From a virus, in IMG/VR virus record IMGVR_UViG_3300020020_000068, positions 1-45,942 of that record: a stretch of DNA of 45,942 nt. One strand, written 5' to 3'. How positions within the stretch are numbered: the stretch's first letter is position 1; each line of letters begins with the position of its first letter. A model generated the notes under the pieces. That model had not been told where the DNA came from. It searched no databases and saw nothing but the letters and a program-made list of their open reading frames with translations. Both the position numbers and the translations under genes were made by a program. Shown here in pieces: positions 16,148-23,093 of the stretch.

Positions 16148-16372
16148 CTATTTCTCCTCCGTGAGACTGTTGATGCTGTCCTCGATCGATGAGATTTCTC
16201 CACTGATATTCTCAAGATCGTTTATTCGCTCTTGCAGAGCCTCGCCAGCGGCAGACTCTTGCCATTTCTCGGACTTTTCTTCTAAAATCTCTTGTTGTTT
16301 ATTTTGATGATCTTCGATCATCGATCGAGCCTCGGCGAGCAGAGCGTTCGCTCTCACAAGTGCTTTGTCCAT
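16148..16372 (-). CDS. Small coiled-coil protein
   Basis: The 74-residue product is almost entirely helical, rich in Glu, Gln, Ser and Leu with heptad spacing (for example L-L-A-E-A-R-S-M-I-E-D and I-N-D-L-E-N-I). It follows an extended ribosome-binding motif GGAGTCCA. The gene lies between the Sak4-like and SSB-like genes. No enzymatic feature is visible; it may bridge or regulate those partners. Confidence 0.6.
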   Translation of the reverse strand: MDKALVRANALLAEARSMIEDHQNKQQEILEEKSEKWQESAAGEALQERINDLENISGEISSIEDSINSLTEEK

Positions 16373-16375
16373 GTC

Positions 16376-16383
16376 TGGACTCC
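16376..16383 (-). promoter_or_regulatory. Extended ribosome-binding motif GGAGTCCA
   Basis: Second of eight leftward sites with this motif; it lies three bases before the start of the coiled-coil gene. Confidence 0.55.
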
Positions 16384-16384
16384 T

Positions 16385-17182
16385 TTATGACCGCAAAGTT
16401 GTGAAGAACGTTGCCAATCCGGTCTCAATTGGCAGCGTTGGAAGCATCTTGAAACTGACTGGATTGGCCAAGTCGATCATGGCCGTCGCCGCGGTCTGAA
16501 TTTGTCGCTTTCCTCCCGGACCGGTCTGGGTGAGTGCAACTGAATTGAAATACCTGGGTATCTCTGGCGAGAGCGCTGCACCCACCGCTGTAGGATAACC
16601 CTTCTTTGTGCCGTCTGGGTTATCAACGTAGCGTACATGACTGATAACAATAACATTCGTTCTAAAGCTTTCGGAGGTGAGGAGCGCCAAGACACCACTA
16701 ATCGCGTCCTGGGCGTCTTTATAGACAGCTCGTACATCATATTTTCCGTCCTTCGATTTTGGGACGAGCGGCTCCCGAAAGTTCCAAGCTGCGTCGGACA
16801 TAAATGTCAACGAGTCGATCACTACGATAACCTCGGGTCCCCATTCAGCGGGGACCCCCAGGTCTACGTTGCCATATTTCCAGCGATCGAGCATCTTGAG
16901 GCCTTCGATAAAGGCCGTCGCGGTGCCAGAAACAACTGGACCCATAGGAGTCGCAGTGTACTTGTCGCGAAGTGTGCGGAACTCGACGTTATCGAGTTTC
17001 TTTGGGTCTGCGTTGCGGACCATTGCTGCGAGGGCATCAAGCCCGTTGTCGAAATCAAGAACTCTCAGTTTGTACCCCGCCAGAACCAAGCTCGCTAGGG
17101 CCCCCGTTTTGCCGCTCTTCGAGTCCCCCATTAGTAGGAGTTTCGTGAACTCGCTCGATTGGTGGCTGCTTAAGCTTGTCAT
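16385..17182 (-). CDS. Sak4-like RecA-family recombinase ATPase
   Basis: The 265-residue protein has Walker A L-M-G-D-S-K-S-G-K-T (17-26), a conserved V-L-D-F-D-N-G-L-D (41-49) and Walker B V-I-V-V-I-D-S-L (118-125), followed by a short V-I-S-H-V motif. Size and motif spacing match Sak4-type phage single-strand annealing ATPases, a RecA-like family that works with a single-strand-binding protein. An SSB-like gene and a Cas4-like nuclease are close neighbours in the same operon, which makes a phage recombination set. The start follows an AAGGGG site and overlaps the preceding gene by 128 bases. Confidence 0.8.
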   Translation of the reverse strand: MTSLSSHQSSEFTKLLLMGDSKSGKTGALASLVLAGYKLRVLDFDNGLDALAAMVRNADPKKLDNVEFRTLRDKYTATPMGPVVSGTATAFIEGLKMLDRWKYGNVDLGVPAEWGPEVIVVIDSLTFMSDAAWNFREPLVPKSKDGKYDVRAVYKDAQDAISGVLALLTSESFRTNVIVISHVRYVDNPDGTKKGYPTAVGAALSPEIPRYFNSVALTQTGPGGKRQIQTAATAMIDLANPVSFKMLPTLPIETGLATFFTTLRS

Positions 17183-17357
17183 TAAAAGCCCCTTCCACTT
17201 GCATAACTACTTGAAGAACGATTGAGTTGATTCGCTCGATCCCTGGAGGAAGATTGGTCACAAGCGACACGCCCTCACCCAAGGCAACACTCAATTTGCG
17301 GCCGTCTAAGTGGGCCGCATCCTCTGGTAACTCAAACTGGATCGTTAGGGTGCTCAT
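17055..17357 (-). CDS. Small protein overlapping the Sak4-like gene
   Basis: A 100-residue product whose first 58 residues fill the gap between the Cas4-like gene (ATGA overlap) and the Sak4-like start. The N-terminal part is an ordinary mix of strands (L-T-I-Q-F-E-L-P) and helix. The last 42 residues overlap the Sak4 gene in another frame and are Gly/Ser/Glu-rich, as expected for a read-through tail. The first portion seems real; the C-terminal length is less certain. No known domain. Confidence 0.5.
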   Translation of the reverse strand: MSTLTIQFELPEDAAHLDGRKLSVALGEGVSLVTNLPPGIERINSIVLQVVMQVEGAFNDKLKQPPIERVHETPTNGGLEERQNGGPSELGSGGVQTESS

Positions 17358-18313
17358 ACTGGACCTCTAGGGATCAGTGGGTTCCATTCTCTTACGCTAT
17401 AGTTCGACTCGATGAACTTCTCTCGAATGACGTTGCTCTTTGTACAGACTGGCACGAATGGACAGCCCCCATATTTATGACAGGACTTATCGTTCATCGG
17501 CCAGTATTTTTTATCAGCGAACCGCTGGGCCGACTCGGCCCACAGGCTAAAGTCTTTTAACCACTCGTCGATCTGATCGTTCGTTCGAGAGGCAAAGCTG
17601 CGTCCGAAGCGACTAAAGCCGACGGCGATCTGAGCAGCGTCAACAATGACGCCCTTTACAGGCGTCTTGAAGGCTATCTGCGCCGCGACCGTGTAGAGAG
17701 ACATCTGGTTATCTGGATCGTACTGATCGTAGTAATAGCTCGACAGGGTTTGCGTTGTGGTCTTTCGATCCATCACGAAGTCTTGTTCCTGGAACGTCAC
17801 CACGCGGTCAAGGTAACCGCAAAGCATGTAAGGAGTTTGAAGGTCGATGCCGAATCCGGTCTCGAACTTGAAGTTCAACTCGACCATCGGGATACCGTCG
17901 GGCGCAGCCTTTGTTTTGGCTGGATCGTCCTTGTACTTGTCCAGATACCAGACGATTGTTCTTATCAGGTTCTCACGGCACTTGAGCGAGGTCTTATCCT
18001 CGGCTGGGAGGTCTTTGGACGCGCGCCATGGAGCACCATTGCGCCAGGTACGTTGAAGAGTTAACTCTACCGTTCGACAAACGGACTCCTCGTGATCGAC
18101 TCCAACGAAGCGGAGCCGGTCGAACGTCTCAAGAGCTTCGTGATACAGAATACCGAACTCAAGATGGACCGACTCACCTTTGCTGGTGAGGCCCCGAACC
18201 ATGTGATAGTAGTATTTTCGGGGGCACTCTTTAAGCCAACCGAGGCTGGTCGAGTCCCACGCCCATTGAACAGCGGTGCCGGAGACGAACGGACTGAGGG
18301 GTGCTTCTGTCAT
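17354..18313 (-). CDS. Cas4/RecB-like PD-(D/E)XK nuclease with Fe-S cysteines
   Basis: The 319-residue protein starts at 18313, where its ATG overlaps the stop of the small upstream gene. It shows the full Cas4/AddB-type layout: an N-terminal cysteine in L-K-E-C-P (C30), H58 in L-Y-H-E-A, then G-Y-L-D-R with D169, V-M-D-R-K-T (D182, K184) and a QhxxY-like segment N-Q-M-S-L-Y near 202-207, and three C-terminal cysteines (C278, C284, C290 in C-H-K-Y-G-G-C-P-F-V-P-V-C). The four cysteines would hold a 4Fe-4S cluster. Such enzymes resect DNA ends. With Sak4 and the SSB-like gene it forms a recombination module. Confidence 0.85.
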   Translation of the reverse strand: MTEAPLSPFVSGTAVQWAWDSTSLGWLKECPRKYYYHMVRGLTSKGESVHLEFGILYHEALETFDRLRFVGVDHEESVCRTVELTLQRTWRNGAPWRASKDLPAEDKTSLKCRENLIRTIVWYLDKYKDDPAKTKAAPDGIPMVELNFKFETGFGIDLQTPYMLCGYLDRVVTFQEQDFVMDRKTTTQTLSSYYYDQYDPDNQMSLYTVAAQIAFKTPVKGVIVDAAQIAVGFSRFGRSFASRTNDQIDEWLKDFSLWAESAQRFADKKYWPMNDKSCHKYGGCPFVPVCTKSNVIREKFIESNYSVREWNPLIPRGPV

Positions 18314-18438
18314 AGTATCCAACCTGATTTGACGACCACCCAATAGACAGCGACACAGAGCCACGCAAGTGCTATCCAAAGGATGAAAGCAAACACGTAT
18401 ATCCACCAGGGCGGACGATATACTGATTTGTTCCTCAT
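18310..18438 (-). CDS. Tiny single-pass membrane protein
   Basis: A 42-residue product overlaps the stop of the upstream gene by ATGA and its own stop overlaps the start of the Cas4-like gene in the same way. The N-terminus is basic, followed by one hydrophobic helix (W-W-I-Y-V-F-A-F-I-L-W-I-A-L-A-W-L). Overlap at both ends is the best evidence that it is translated. The function is unknown. Confidence 0.6.
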   Translation of the reverse strand: MRNKSVYRPPWWIYVFAFILWIALAWLCVAVYWVVVKSGWIL

Positions 18439-18629
18439 AGGCCCAAATCCTTCAAAAGGTCTTCGGAGGTCTTTTTGGTCTTGCTGGTCTTTCGCTCGGC
18501 CACCGGGGCGCGAAGCCCAAGCTCGAACGCTGCACGGGCCTCGCGCATCCGCTTGACGATGGCCTCGATGTCCTGTTTAGACATCTGAAGCGGGTCTTTC
18601 TCGAATAGCTGGGCGAGTTCACTGCTCAC
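18435..18629 (-). CDS. Small helical protein with Lys-rich tail
   Basis: The preferred start is GTG at 18629 behind a strong GGAGGAGAAGC site; an ATG-started longer form would run through the upstream gene in another frame. The 64-residue product has an amphipathic helix (D-I-E-A-I-V-K-R-M-R-E-A-R-A-A-F-E-L) and a Lys/Ser/Thr-rich C-terminus ending D-L-L-K-D-L-G-L. The gene overlaps its upstream neighbour by 11 bases. Function unknown. Confidence 0.55.
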   Translation of the reverse strand: MSSELAQLFEKDPLQMSKQDIEAIVKRMREARAAFELGLRAPVAERKTSKTKKTSEDLLKDLGL

Positions 18630-18843
18630 TTTGCTTCTCCTCCAGTGGGACGTTAAGGTCTCCAACCAGCCCCATTTTCTGTTCGGCCTCGTTCTGTATC
18701 TTTTTGATGTGAAAGTCAACCAAGTCCCTAATAACCTTTGCGGCGCCGATACGAGTTCCATGAATTTGCTGGAGCTTCTCGTAGTCGCCAGCGTAAAGGT
18801 TAAGGGTGTGTTTGGTAATCGCTCGATCTTCACGGCGCCGCAT
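18619..18843 (-). CDS. Ribbon-helix-helix (Arc/CopG-like) DNA-binding protein
   Basis: The 74-residue product starts at an ATG after an AAAGGA site. Residues 10-42 fit the ribbon-helix-helix pattern: a strand K-H-T-L-N-L-Y-A, then helix D-Y-E-K-L-Q-Q-I-H, a turn, and helix G-A-A-K-V-I-R-D-L-V. Such proteins dimerise through the strand and bind palindromic DNA. They commonly repress phage promoters. The TTGACA-TGTCAA palindrome at 19757-19770 is a possible target, but the pairing is my inference. Confidence 0.65.
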   Translation of the reverse strand: MRRREDRAITKHTLNLYAGDYEKLQQIHGTRIGAAKVIRDLVDFHIKKIQNEAEQKMGLVGDLNVPLEEKQSEQ

Positions 18844-19060
18844 TGTCTGGTTCCTTTTTAACGAGCCAGAGCCGCCCCGGATCGAACGGAGACTGGCAGA
18901 GTGCGATCTTCTTAAGATCAACATCTTTAACCTCGGCCCGAAGATTGTAGAGTTTGTTTCGGACCGCCTCGAAATCCGGCAAGCATTCAATCTCGATCCC
19001 GTAAGGGCTCGCGAGGGCTGCGTACCAGAGATTAAGAAGGGAGTCTTTAGTTTGCTTCAT
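18830..19060 (-). CDS. Small hypothetical protein
   Basis: A 76-residue product with a mixed alpha/beta pattern (L-L-N-L-W-Y-A-A-L, then G-I-E-I-E-C-L and R-L-W-L-V-K-K) and no membrane segment. Start and stop overlap or abut neighbours, and a 14-base overlap with the ribbon-helix-helix gene places it in the operon. A GAGGCC sequence may serve as ribosome-binding site. No domain recognised. Confidence 0.55.
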   Translation of the reverse strand: MKQTKDSLLNLWYAALASPYGIEIECLPDFEAVRNKLYNLRAEVKDVDLKKIALCQSPFDPGRLWLVKKEPDNAAP

Positions 19061-19168
19061 TATGGCCTCGTTTCTCGTGGGTCAGATCGCGGCCTTGCGG
19101 CTCGCCTGTGCCTGACATCTCCGGGGCAGCCGGTGACTTCGCCTTAGTCGACCACGAGAACTCAGGGT

Positions 19169-19684
19169 TTACTGCGCCGCTGGCGCTGCGTCGAGGATTT
19201 CGCCAACCGCGGTCAGTGCAGCCGCCCCGGCGGCCTTCTCGGCCTCGACCTGTTTCCGGGCGGTCTGAACGATCGAGCCGTCATCGCCCTGGGTGTCAAG
19301 CAGCTGCTTCGCCGCCTGGCTCACGCGCGAAGCGGGCCATGCGTCCGAGTCCAGTCCCTTGGACTTGATCGCGCTGCGAACCAGCTCCCGAGCAATGTTC
19401 ATCGCCAGAGTCATAACCGGATCGCCGCGGTAGCCTCCACCACCAGTGCGAACACCGAACTGGTAATCATTGGCATAGTCGTCGAGTTGCTGCTGGAGCA
19501 CCTCTACCGTAATATTGGCCTCCAGACCATCGCGGACCTTCGCAGCGAAGTTGTTGCGAAGGTTCTCATGGAAAGTCTGGTTCAGCGCCGCGGCCTCGTT
19601 GGGCTTGAGGGTGTCGCCCTCCTTGTAACGAAGCGGAACGCGGAAAGTCTGCCCTTGAATTGTGATCTGGTCGTATTCAGCCAT
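19169..19684 (-). CDS. Conserved-looking phage protein of unknown role
   Basis: A 171-residue protein beginning with beta strands (Q-I-T-I-Q-G-Q-T-F-R-V-P) and then long helices rich in Ala, Gln and Asn (Q-Q-Q-L-D-D-Y-A-N-D-Y near 65-75), ending in an Ala-rich tail. It is the first gene behind the strong leftward promoter at 19742-19770, so it is expected to be abundant early. A GGAGG site precedes the ATG. I do not recognise the family. Confidence 0.65.
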   Translation of the reverse strand: MAEYDQITIQGQTFRVPLRYKEGDTLKPNEAAALNQTFHENLRNNFAAKVRDGLEANITVEVLQQQLDDYANDYQFGVRTGGGGYRGDPVMTLAMNIARELVRSAIKSKGLDSDAWPASRVSQAAKQLLDTQGDDGSIVQTARKQVEAEKAAGAAALTAVGEILDAAPAAQ

Positions 19685-19741
19685 TATGGCCTCCTTTGGG
19701 ATTAAGGTGGAAAAACAACGGCGCGTCGGCCGTATGTACGT

Positions 19742-19770
19742 ATCGTTTCACATTTTTTGACAGGTGTCAA
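19742..19770 (-). promoter_or_regulatory. Leftward promoter with palindromic operator
   Basis: On the minus strand TTGACA (perfect -35, 19765-19770) is separated by 17 bases from AACGAT (weak -10, 19742-19747). The -35 is half of the palindrome TTGACA-GG-TGTCAA (19757-19770), and TACGTAT lies on both sides (19737-19743 and 19771-19777). A repressor bound there would block the -35. It drives the leftward gene at 19169-19684 and those after it. Confidence 0.65.
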
Positions 19771-19815
19771 TACGTATTTTCAAGATTTGCATCGAGAAAA
19801 CACGTTTATTTGTCA

Positions 19816-19914
19816 TCAGGCCATCCAATTGAGGAATCCCTGTATGGCTAGATGCCCGAGGTAGATGACGGCAACGACTAAAAACAGAATGCCGCCAAAT
19901 TCTCCGATGCTCAT
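19816..19914 (-). CDS. Tiny single-pass membrane protein
   Basis: A 32-residue product starts with ATGA overlap on the upstream stop. The bulk is one hydrophobic helix (G-G-I-L-F-L-V-V-A-V-I-Y-L-G-H-L-A-I). It ends about 45 bases before the promoter region. Tiny membrane proteins of this kind are typical of phage early regions. Role unknown. Confidence 0.55.
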   Translation of the reverse strand: MSIGEFGGILFLVVAVIYLGHLAIQGFLNWMA

Positions 19915-20231
19915 GCTAGTTCCTCTATCACCATGTTATCTGCGCTGCGTTTTTCGATGAAGATAACAGTATCATCAGGGTCCCCTTTAGGAGGAATCCT
20001 CAGAACGAGCCTGTCCCAGGCCGACCGCATGAACATAGGGTGATCGGACTGGTAAGTGATGGAGTTCTCTTTTCTGTCCATCTTTCGTAGATAGTTCATT
20101 CGCGACCGTGTGACGATCGCCTCCGAGCGAGTCTTACAGACGATTCGAATGCCCCTAGGCGACTCGATGGCCCGCTCGAAGACCGACCGAAGATCGTCGA
20201 AGGCAAGGGGCGATTTATTAAAGCCGGGCAC
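19911..20231 (-). CDS. Hypothetical protein, basic/acidic mix
   Basis: The product has 106 residues and starts at GTG 20231 behind an AAGGAGGATT site. The middle contains a run of arginines and lysines (T-R-S-R-M-N-Y-L-R-K-M-D-R-K) that could contact nucleic acid, with strands R-I-V-C-K-T and R-L-V-L-R-I around it. Its stop overlaps the tiny membrane gene. No known domain. Confidence 0.6.
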   Translation of the reverse strand: MPGFNKSPLAFDDLRSVFERAIESPRGIRIVCKTRSEAIVTRSRMNYLRKMDRKENSITYQSDHPMFMRSAWDRLVLRIPPKGDPDDTVIFIEKRSADNMVIEELA

Positions 20232-20234
20232 TGG

Positions 20235-20414
20235 TTAATCCTCCTTGATTACTGTCCGAAACTCTGCTCGTCGATTCTCTGTTTGTAGGGCTCGCTCTGC
20301 GTCAGGTGCTGGCGATACGTAGGAGTCGCAGGCGCCGTATATTTCCCGCCACTCGCCATAAGCATGGGCGGTCTCAAGATTATGGCAGCGCTTGCAGCGG
20401 AATCCATGGGCCAT
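20235..20414 (-). CDS. Small zinc-binding protein
   Basis: The start at 20414 overlaps the stop of the helicase (ATGA), giving 59 residues; a longer reading is less likely. An N-terminal C-K-R-C-H-N-L-E-T-A-H motif followed by a later cysteine (Y-G-A-C) suggests zinc coordination by C-x-x-C plus His/Cys. The rest is polar. The function is unknown. Confidence 0.6.
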   Translation of the reverse strand: MAHGFRCKRCHNLETAHAYGEWREIYGACDSYVSPAPDAERALQTENRRAEFRTVIKED

Positions 20415-21937
20415 CACTCCAATTCTCCAATCAGTCCATCCAGTCGGATAAAGTACAGTTCGCACTTCGCCCGCGTCTCGATCACGTATCGGACGTTGAG
20501 TTCTTGCTCATAGGCTTCACCCTCTTTCGCGAACGGAGAGGGGACTCGGTGGGGGTCCAAGTGATAGACAGTGTCCCACTCGAGCCCTTTAGATTTATGT
20601 CCTGAGAGCAGTTGAACGGGGCCTTTTGCTGCAAAGATATGCTCAGCAAATCCAATTGCTGCACCCAGGGTTGGCCCGAAACCGGCAAATACTCGCAGAC
20701 ATTCAGCTTTATCTGTAGCACTGGCGGCATTGCGAGTTTTGCGAAGTTTTTCAGCCTCCCACTGGTCGATCCTGGTAAAGACATCTTTCTGCTCCATGTT
20801 GGTGTCACCGAACTTTTTGAGAGCCTTGATTAGCTGCGGACCCAGATCAGTCCCAACAAGATTAACACCACGGCCAGCACGGAGTAGCGCCAGGGCGCAG
20901 CTAAGAAGAGGAGCATTGTTACGGCATATAATAGCGCTATTGTCGGGGATGTCACTGGGTGTCCACTCCTCTAAAGTTGTCACCGTGCCCTCAACGGCCC
21001 AGTCAGGCCACTTCATGTGATCGACGCGGCGCCAAGCATTGCGTACTATAGAACGTGCGCACCTGAACGAAATACTCAGTGTCATCTCGTGCATTGCGAA
21101 GCGGCTCTTAAGTAGGGCCATAGAGCCCGTGGCCGCGCCGCGGAAACCATAGATTGACTGCCAGGGGTCGCCCACTGCGATGAGCCGCGTCCGCGGGCCG
21201 ATGAGCTTGGCCACCATCGCGTGGTTGAGGGGCGATAGGTCCTGCACCTCGTCGAGCATGACCCGGTTGAACTGCGGGAACGCGCCACCAAACAGGGTGC
21301 TCATATAGATCTGATCATCGAAATCGATCAGCCCGGCGTAGGCCTGACGAATGCCCTCGGCTAGACAGCGATTGACTATCTCTATAAACCAGTCGTCGGG
21401 TTCCTCTTCGAGCCCACCAAAGAACTCATCCTGGGTCGTAAGTGACCGGCCGCCGGGCGTTCCAGCTGGCACATAGCCCTGAGTCTTGGCGGCCCCGATC
21501 GCCTTGGTCAGATCTCCAAAGATATCATAGGCGGCCATTCTATCCCCTCGCGAGGACATTTTGTCGATCGCGTCTTTGACGAGATTATAGTTCTTCCTGG
21601 TGTCGAGGGTCAACCGCTTGCCAACCGCCGCGCCCCAAACTCGATGACCGATGCTGTTCATAGTCGCGGCCTTAACGTGGCCCGGCAGAACCTTGGCCAT
21701 CTCGTCCGCGATGCGCTTGTTGAACGCCAACGACAGGGTTGGTTCGAGGGACATATACTTACAGAGGAACCTTAGTGTTGAGGTCTTGGCCGCGCCCGCA
21801 AGGGCGTTGATCAGAATGTTTGCGCTCGAAGAGAGCGCAAAGTTGATGATGTCGGCCTGTTCCTGTGTGGCCGTATGCTGGTCGAGAGTATATACAGGAG
21901 CGCGAGCCGCCCCCTCTGTTTCAGCTATCATGCTCAT
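20414..21937 (-). CDS. UvrD/Rep-like SF1 helicase
   Basis: The 507-residue protein shows superfamily 1 helicase motifs: motif I A-L-A-G-A-A-K-T-S (about 42-50), Walker B V-M-L-D-E-V-Q-D (near 223-230), motif III G-D-P-W-Q-S-I-Y-G-F-R-G and motif V H-K-S-K-G-L-E-W. In motif I the usual Gly before Lys is Ala, a variant I have seen in phage members, though its effect is not known. It is shorter than host UvrD. It unwinds or remodels DNA during replication or recombination. The start lies behind a GGAGTCCA site one base before the ATG. Confidence 0.85.
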   Translation of the reverse strand: MSMIAETEGAARAPVYTLDQHTATQEQADIINFALSSSANILINALAGAAKTSTLRFLCKYMSLEPTLSLAFNKRIADEMAKVLPGHVKAATMNSIGHRVWGAAVGKRLTLDTRKNYNLVKDAIDKMSSRGDRMAAYDIFGDLTKAIGAAKTQGYVPAGTPGGRSLTTQDEFFGGLEEEPDDWFIEIVNRCLAEGIRQAYAGLIDFDDQIYMSTLFGGAFPQFNRVMLDEVQDLSPLNHAMVAKLIGPRTRLIAVGDPWQSIYGFRGAATGSMALLKSRFAMHEMTLSISFRCARSIVRNAWRRVDHMKWPDWAVEGTVTTLEEWTPSDIPDNSAIICRNNAPLLSCALALLRAGRGVNLVGTDLGPQLIKALKKFGDTNMEQKDVFTRIDQWEAEKLRKTRNAASATDKAECLRVFAGFGPTLGAAIGFAEHIFAAKGPVQLLSGHKSKGLEWDTVYHLDPHRVPSPFAKEGEAYEQELNVRYVIETRAKCELYFIRLDGLIGELE

Positions 21938-22269
21938 TTGGACTCCTTTACGGCTTGTAGAGCGGCCTCGAGATCGGCCGCGCTGAACGTGAACGTGGTA
22001 GGGACAGTTTTTGCCACGGCCTTGTGGAGGGGCGTTCGAGTACTTGATCGAAAGGCCCTATCGTTGGCTGCATTGAAGCCGTGTTGAACCGCGTCCCTAA
22101 GTTTGAAGCCAAAGTCAATCATCTTAGTGGCGATGCCGAGGAACTCCTCGGGGCGCTGCTCATGAGAGGTGGCGTTCATCCACCGTCTAGCGAAGATGAA
22201 CGCCATCTGCATCTTCTCATATTCCTCGGGGCTTAACGGTGCCCCGAGGGTGGTTGTCTGTTCGGTCAT
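21934..22269 (-). CDS. Hypothetical helical protein
   Basis: A 111-residue product with a mostly helical pattern (E-E-Y-E-K-M-Q-M-A-F-I-F-A-R-R-W-M) and a Thr/Phe-rich middle (T-T-F-T-F-S-A-A). Its stop overlaps the helicase start by ATGA, so the two are probably co-translated. It may be an accessory factor for the helicase. No domain is recognised. Confidence 0.6.
   Translation of the reverse strand: MTEQTTTLGAPLSPEEYEKMQMAFIFARRWMNATSHEQRPEEFLGIATKMIDFGFKLRDAVQHGFNAANDRAFRSSTRTPLHKAVAKTVPTTFTFSAADLEAALQAVKESK
21939..21946 (-). promoter_or_regulatory. Extended ribosome-binding motif GGAGTCCA
   Basis: Third of eight such sites; it lies one base before the helicase start and inside the end of the upstream gene. 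Confidence 0.55.
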
Positions 22270-22272
22270 GTT

Positions 22273-22539
22273 TCAATCCCTGTAGTCGTCGGGCTTGGGC
22301 AGCACCGGACAAAGAACGTTACCGAGACCTTTAGAGATGCTTTTCTCAAACTTTGCCCACGCGTCCGTAACGGCAGTTGCAAAGTCTTCGTTTTTCACTT
22401 CGACAGAAACCTCGATGCCATTGCCTTTATAGGTAAAGTGGACACCCCAGGTGTTGCCTAAATAATAGCCACCGCGCTCGATCCCGACTGTGACATCTTC
22501 GAGGGTGGCGAGACGATTGAGAATTTCGATAGTCTTCAT
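22273..22539 (-). CDS. Hypothetical alpha/beta protein
   Basis: The product has 88 residues: helix T-I-E-I-L-N-R-L-A-T-L, strands around W-G-V-H-F-T-Y and I-E-V-S-V-E-V, then a helix rich in Ala/Lys. The start has a GGAGAGTCCA site. No membrane segment or known motif. It lies in the early gene run before the helicase. Confidence 0.6.
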   Translation of the reverse strand: MKTIEILNRLATLEDVTVGIERGGYYLGNTWGVHFTYKGNGIEVSVEVKNEDFATAVTDAWAKFEKSISKGLGNVLCPVLPKPDDYRD

Positions 22540-22913
22540 ATGGACTCTCCTTCGGAGGGAAGTTTGCGGAACTCGATTTTGAGCTTGTATCGGTACCTAC
22601 TGATCGCAAGATTGAGGGTTTCCAACATGCCCTCAGATACCCCTCTATCTACATAAACAGCGACAACGGCAGCACAGTTTGACGTTGCGGCTGCAGCAAG
22701 CCAGGCCTTTTCACATTCGAAGCCTATAGTACGTTCGCTCTCGGTGCTATCGTCAAGAAGCTGCGGATAGAGAAGATGCGAAGCGAAAGGGGCTTCGCCG
22801 CGCGACAACGAGTCTTTCATACAGGCTTTCGCGTAGTCTGTGTTGATGTATGTATGGCCCCTGTAGGGAGAGAGAATGAGGGTTGGCGGGCGATCTACTG
22901 AGTTATGGGTCAT
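22536..22913 (-). CDS. DUF7768 / nucleoside deoxyribosyltransferase-like protein
   Basis: The start at 22913 has a GGGAGGACCC site and overlaps the upstream stop (ATGA), giving 125 residues. The pattern L-I-L-S-P-Y-R-G near 13-20, then A-C-M-K-D-S-L near 31-37 and A-P-F-A-S-H-L-L-Y-P-Q-L near 43-54, followed by G-F-E-C-E and V-Y-V-D-R-G-V-S-E-G-M, resembles phage nucleoside 2-deoxyribosyltransferase-like (DUF4406/DUF7768) proteins. Those enzymes or their relatives process nucleosides or NAD-like molecules. The exact substrate cannot be inferred. Relatives of this fold occur in phage nucleotide metabolism and counter-defence. Confidence 0.65.
   Translation of the reverse strand: MTHNSVDRPPTLILSPYRGHTYINTDYAKACMKDSLSRGEAPFASHLLYPQLLDDSTESERTIGFECEKAWLAAAATSNCAAVVAVYVDRGVSEGMLETLNLAISRYRYKLKIEFRKLPSEGESI
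22541..22550 (-). promoter_or_regulatory. Extended ribosome-binding motif GGAGAGTCCA
   Basis: Fourth of eight such sites, one base before the start of the 88-residue protein. Confidence 0.55.
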
Positions 22914-23092
22914 CGAAGGGTCCTCCCTGCAGCTATCCACCGAAGAAATTTCAGATCCTCTCCGTTTTTGGGGTCGTGGTGGGTCCTGGTGCAACGCTCG
23001 ATAGGCCAGCGTTCCGCACGAAGGGCGATATGGACTCGAAGCTCTTTAGAGTTTTCGAAGAGCATTCCACAAGTACATTTCAACTTGGACAC
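22910..23092 (-). CDS. Small zinc-finger-like protein
   Basis: The product has 60 residues from a GTG start behind AGGAGGATAAA. C-T-C-G near the N-terminus, a later C in E-R-C-T-R-T-H-H and several His residues suggest a zinc-binding unit. It overlaps the next gene by ATGA, which supports expression. No family is recognised. Confidence 0.55.
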   Translation of the reverse strand: MSKLKCTCGMLFENSKELRVHIALRAERWPIERCTRTHHDPKNGEDLKFLRWIAAGRTLR

Positions 23093-23093
23093 T

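Noticed and set aside
19065-19135. 23-codon leftward frame between 19060 and 19169
   Set aside because: It is very short with only a weak start context, and overlaps the start of a better gene.
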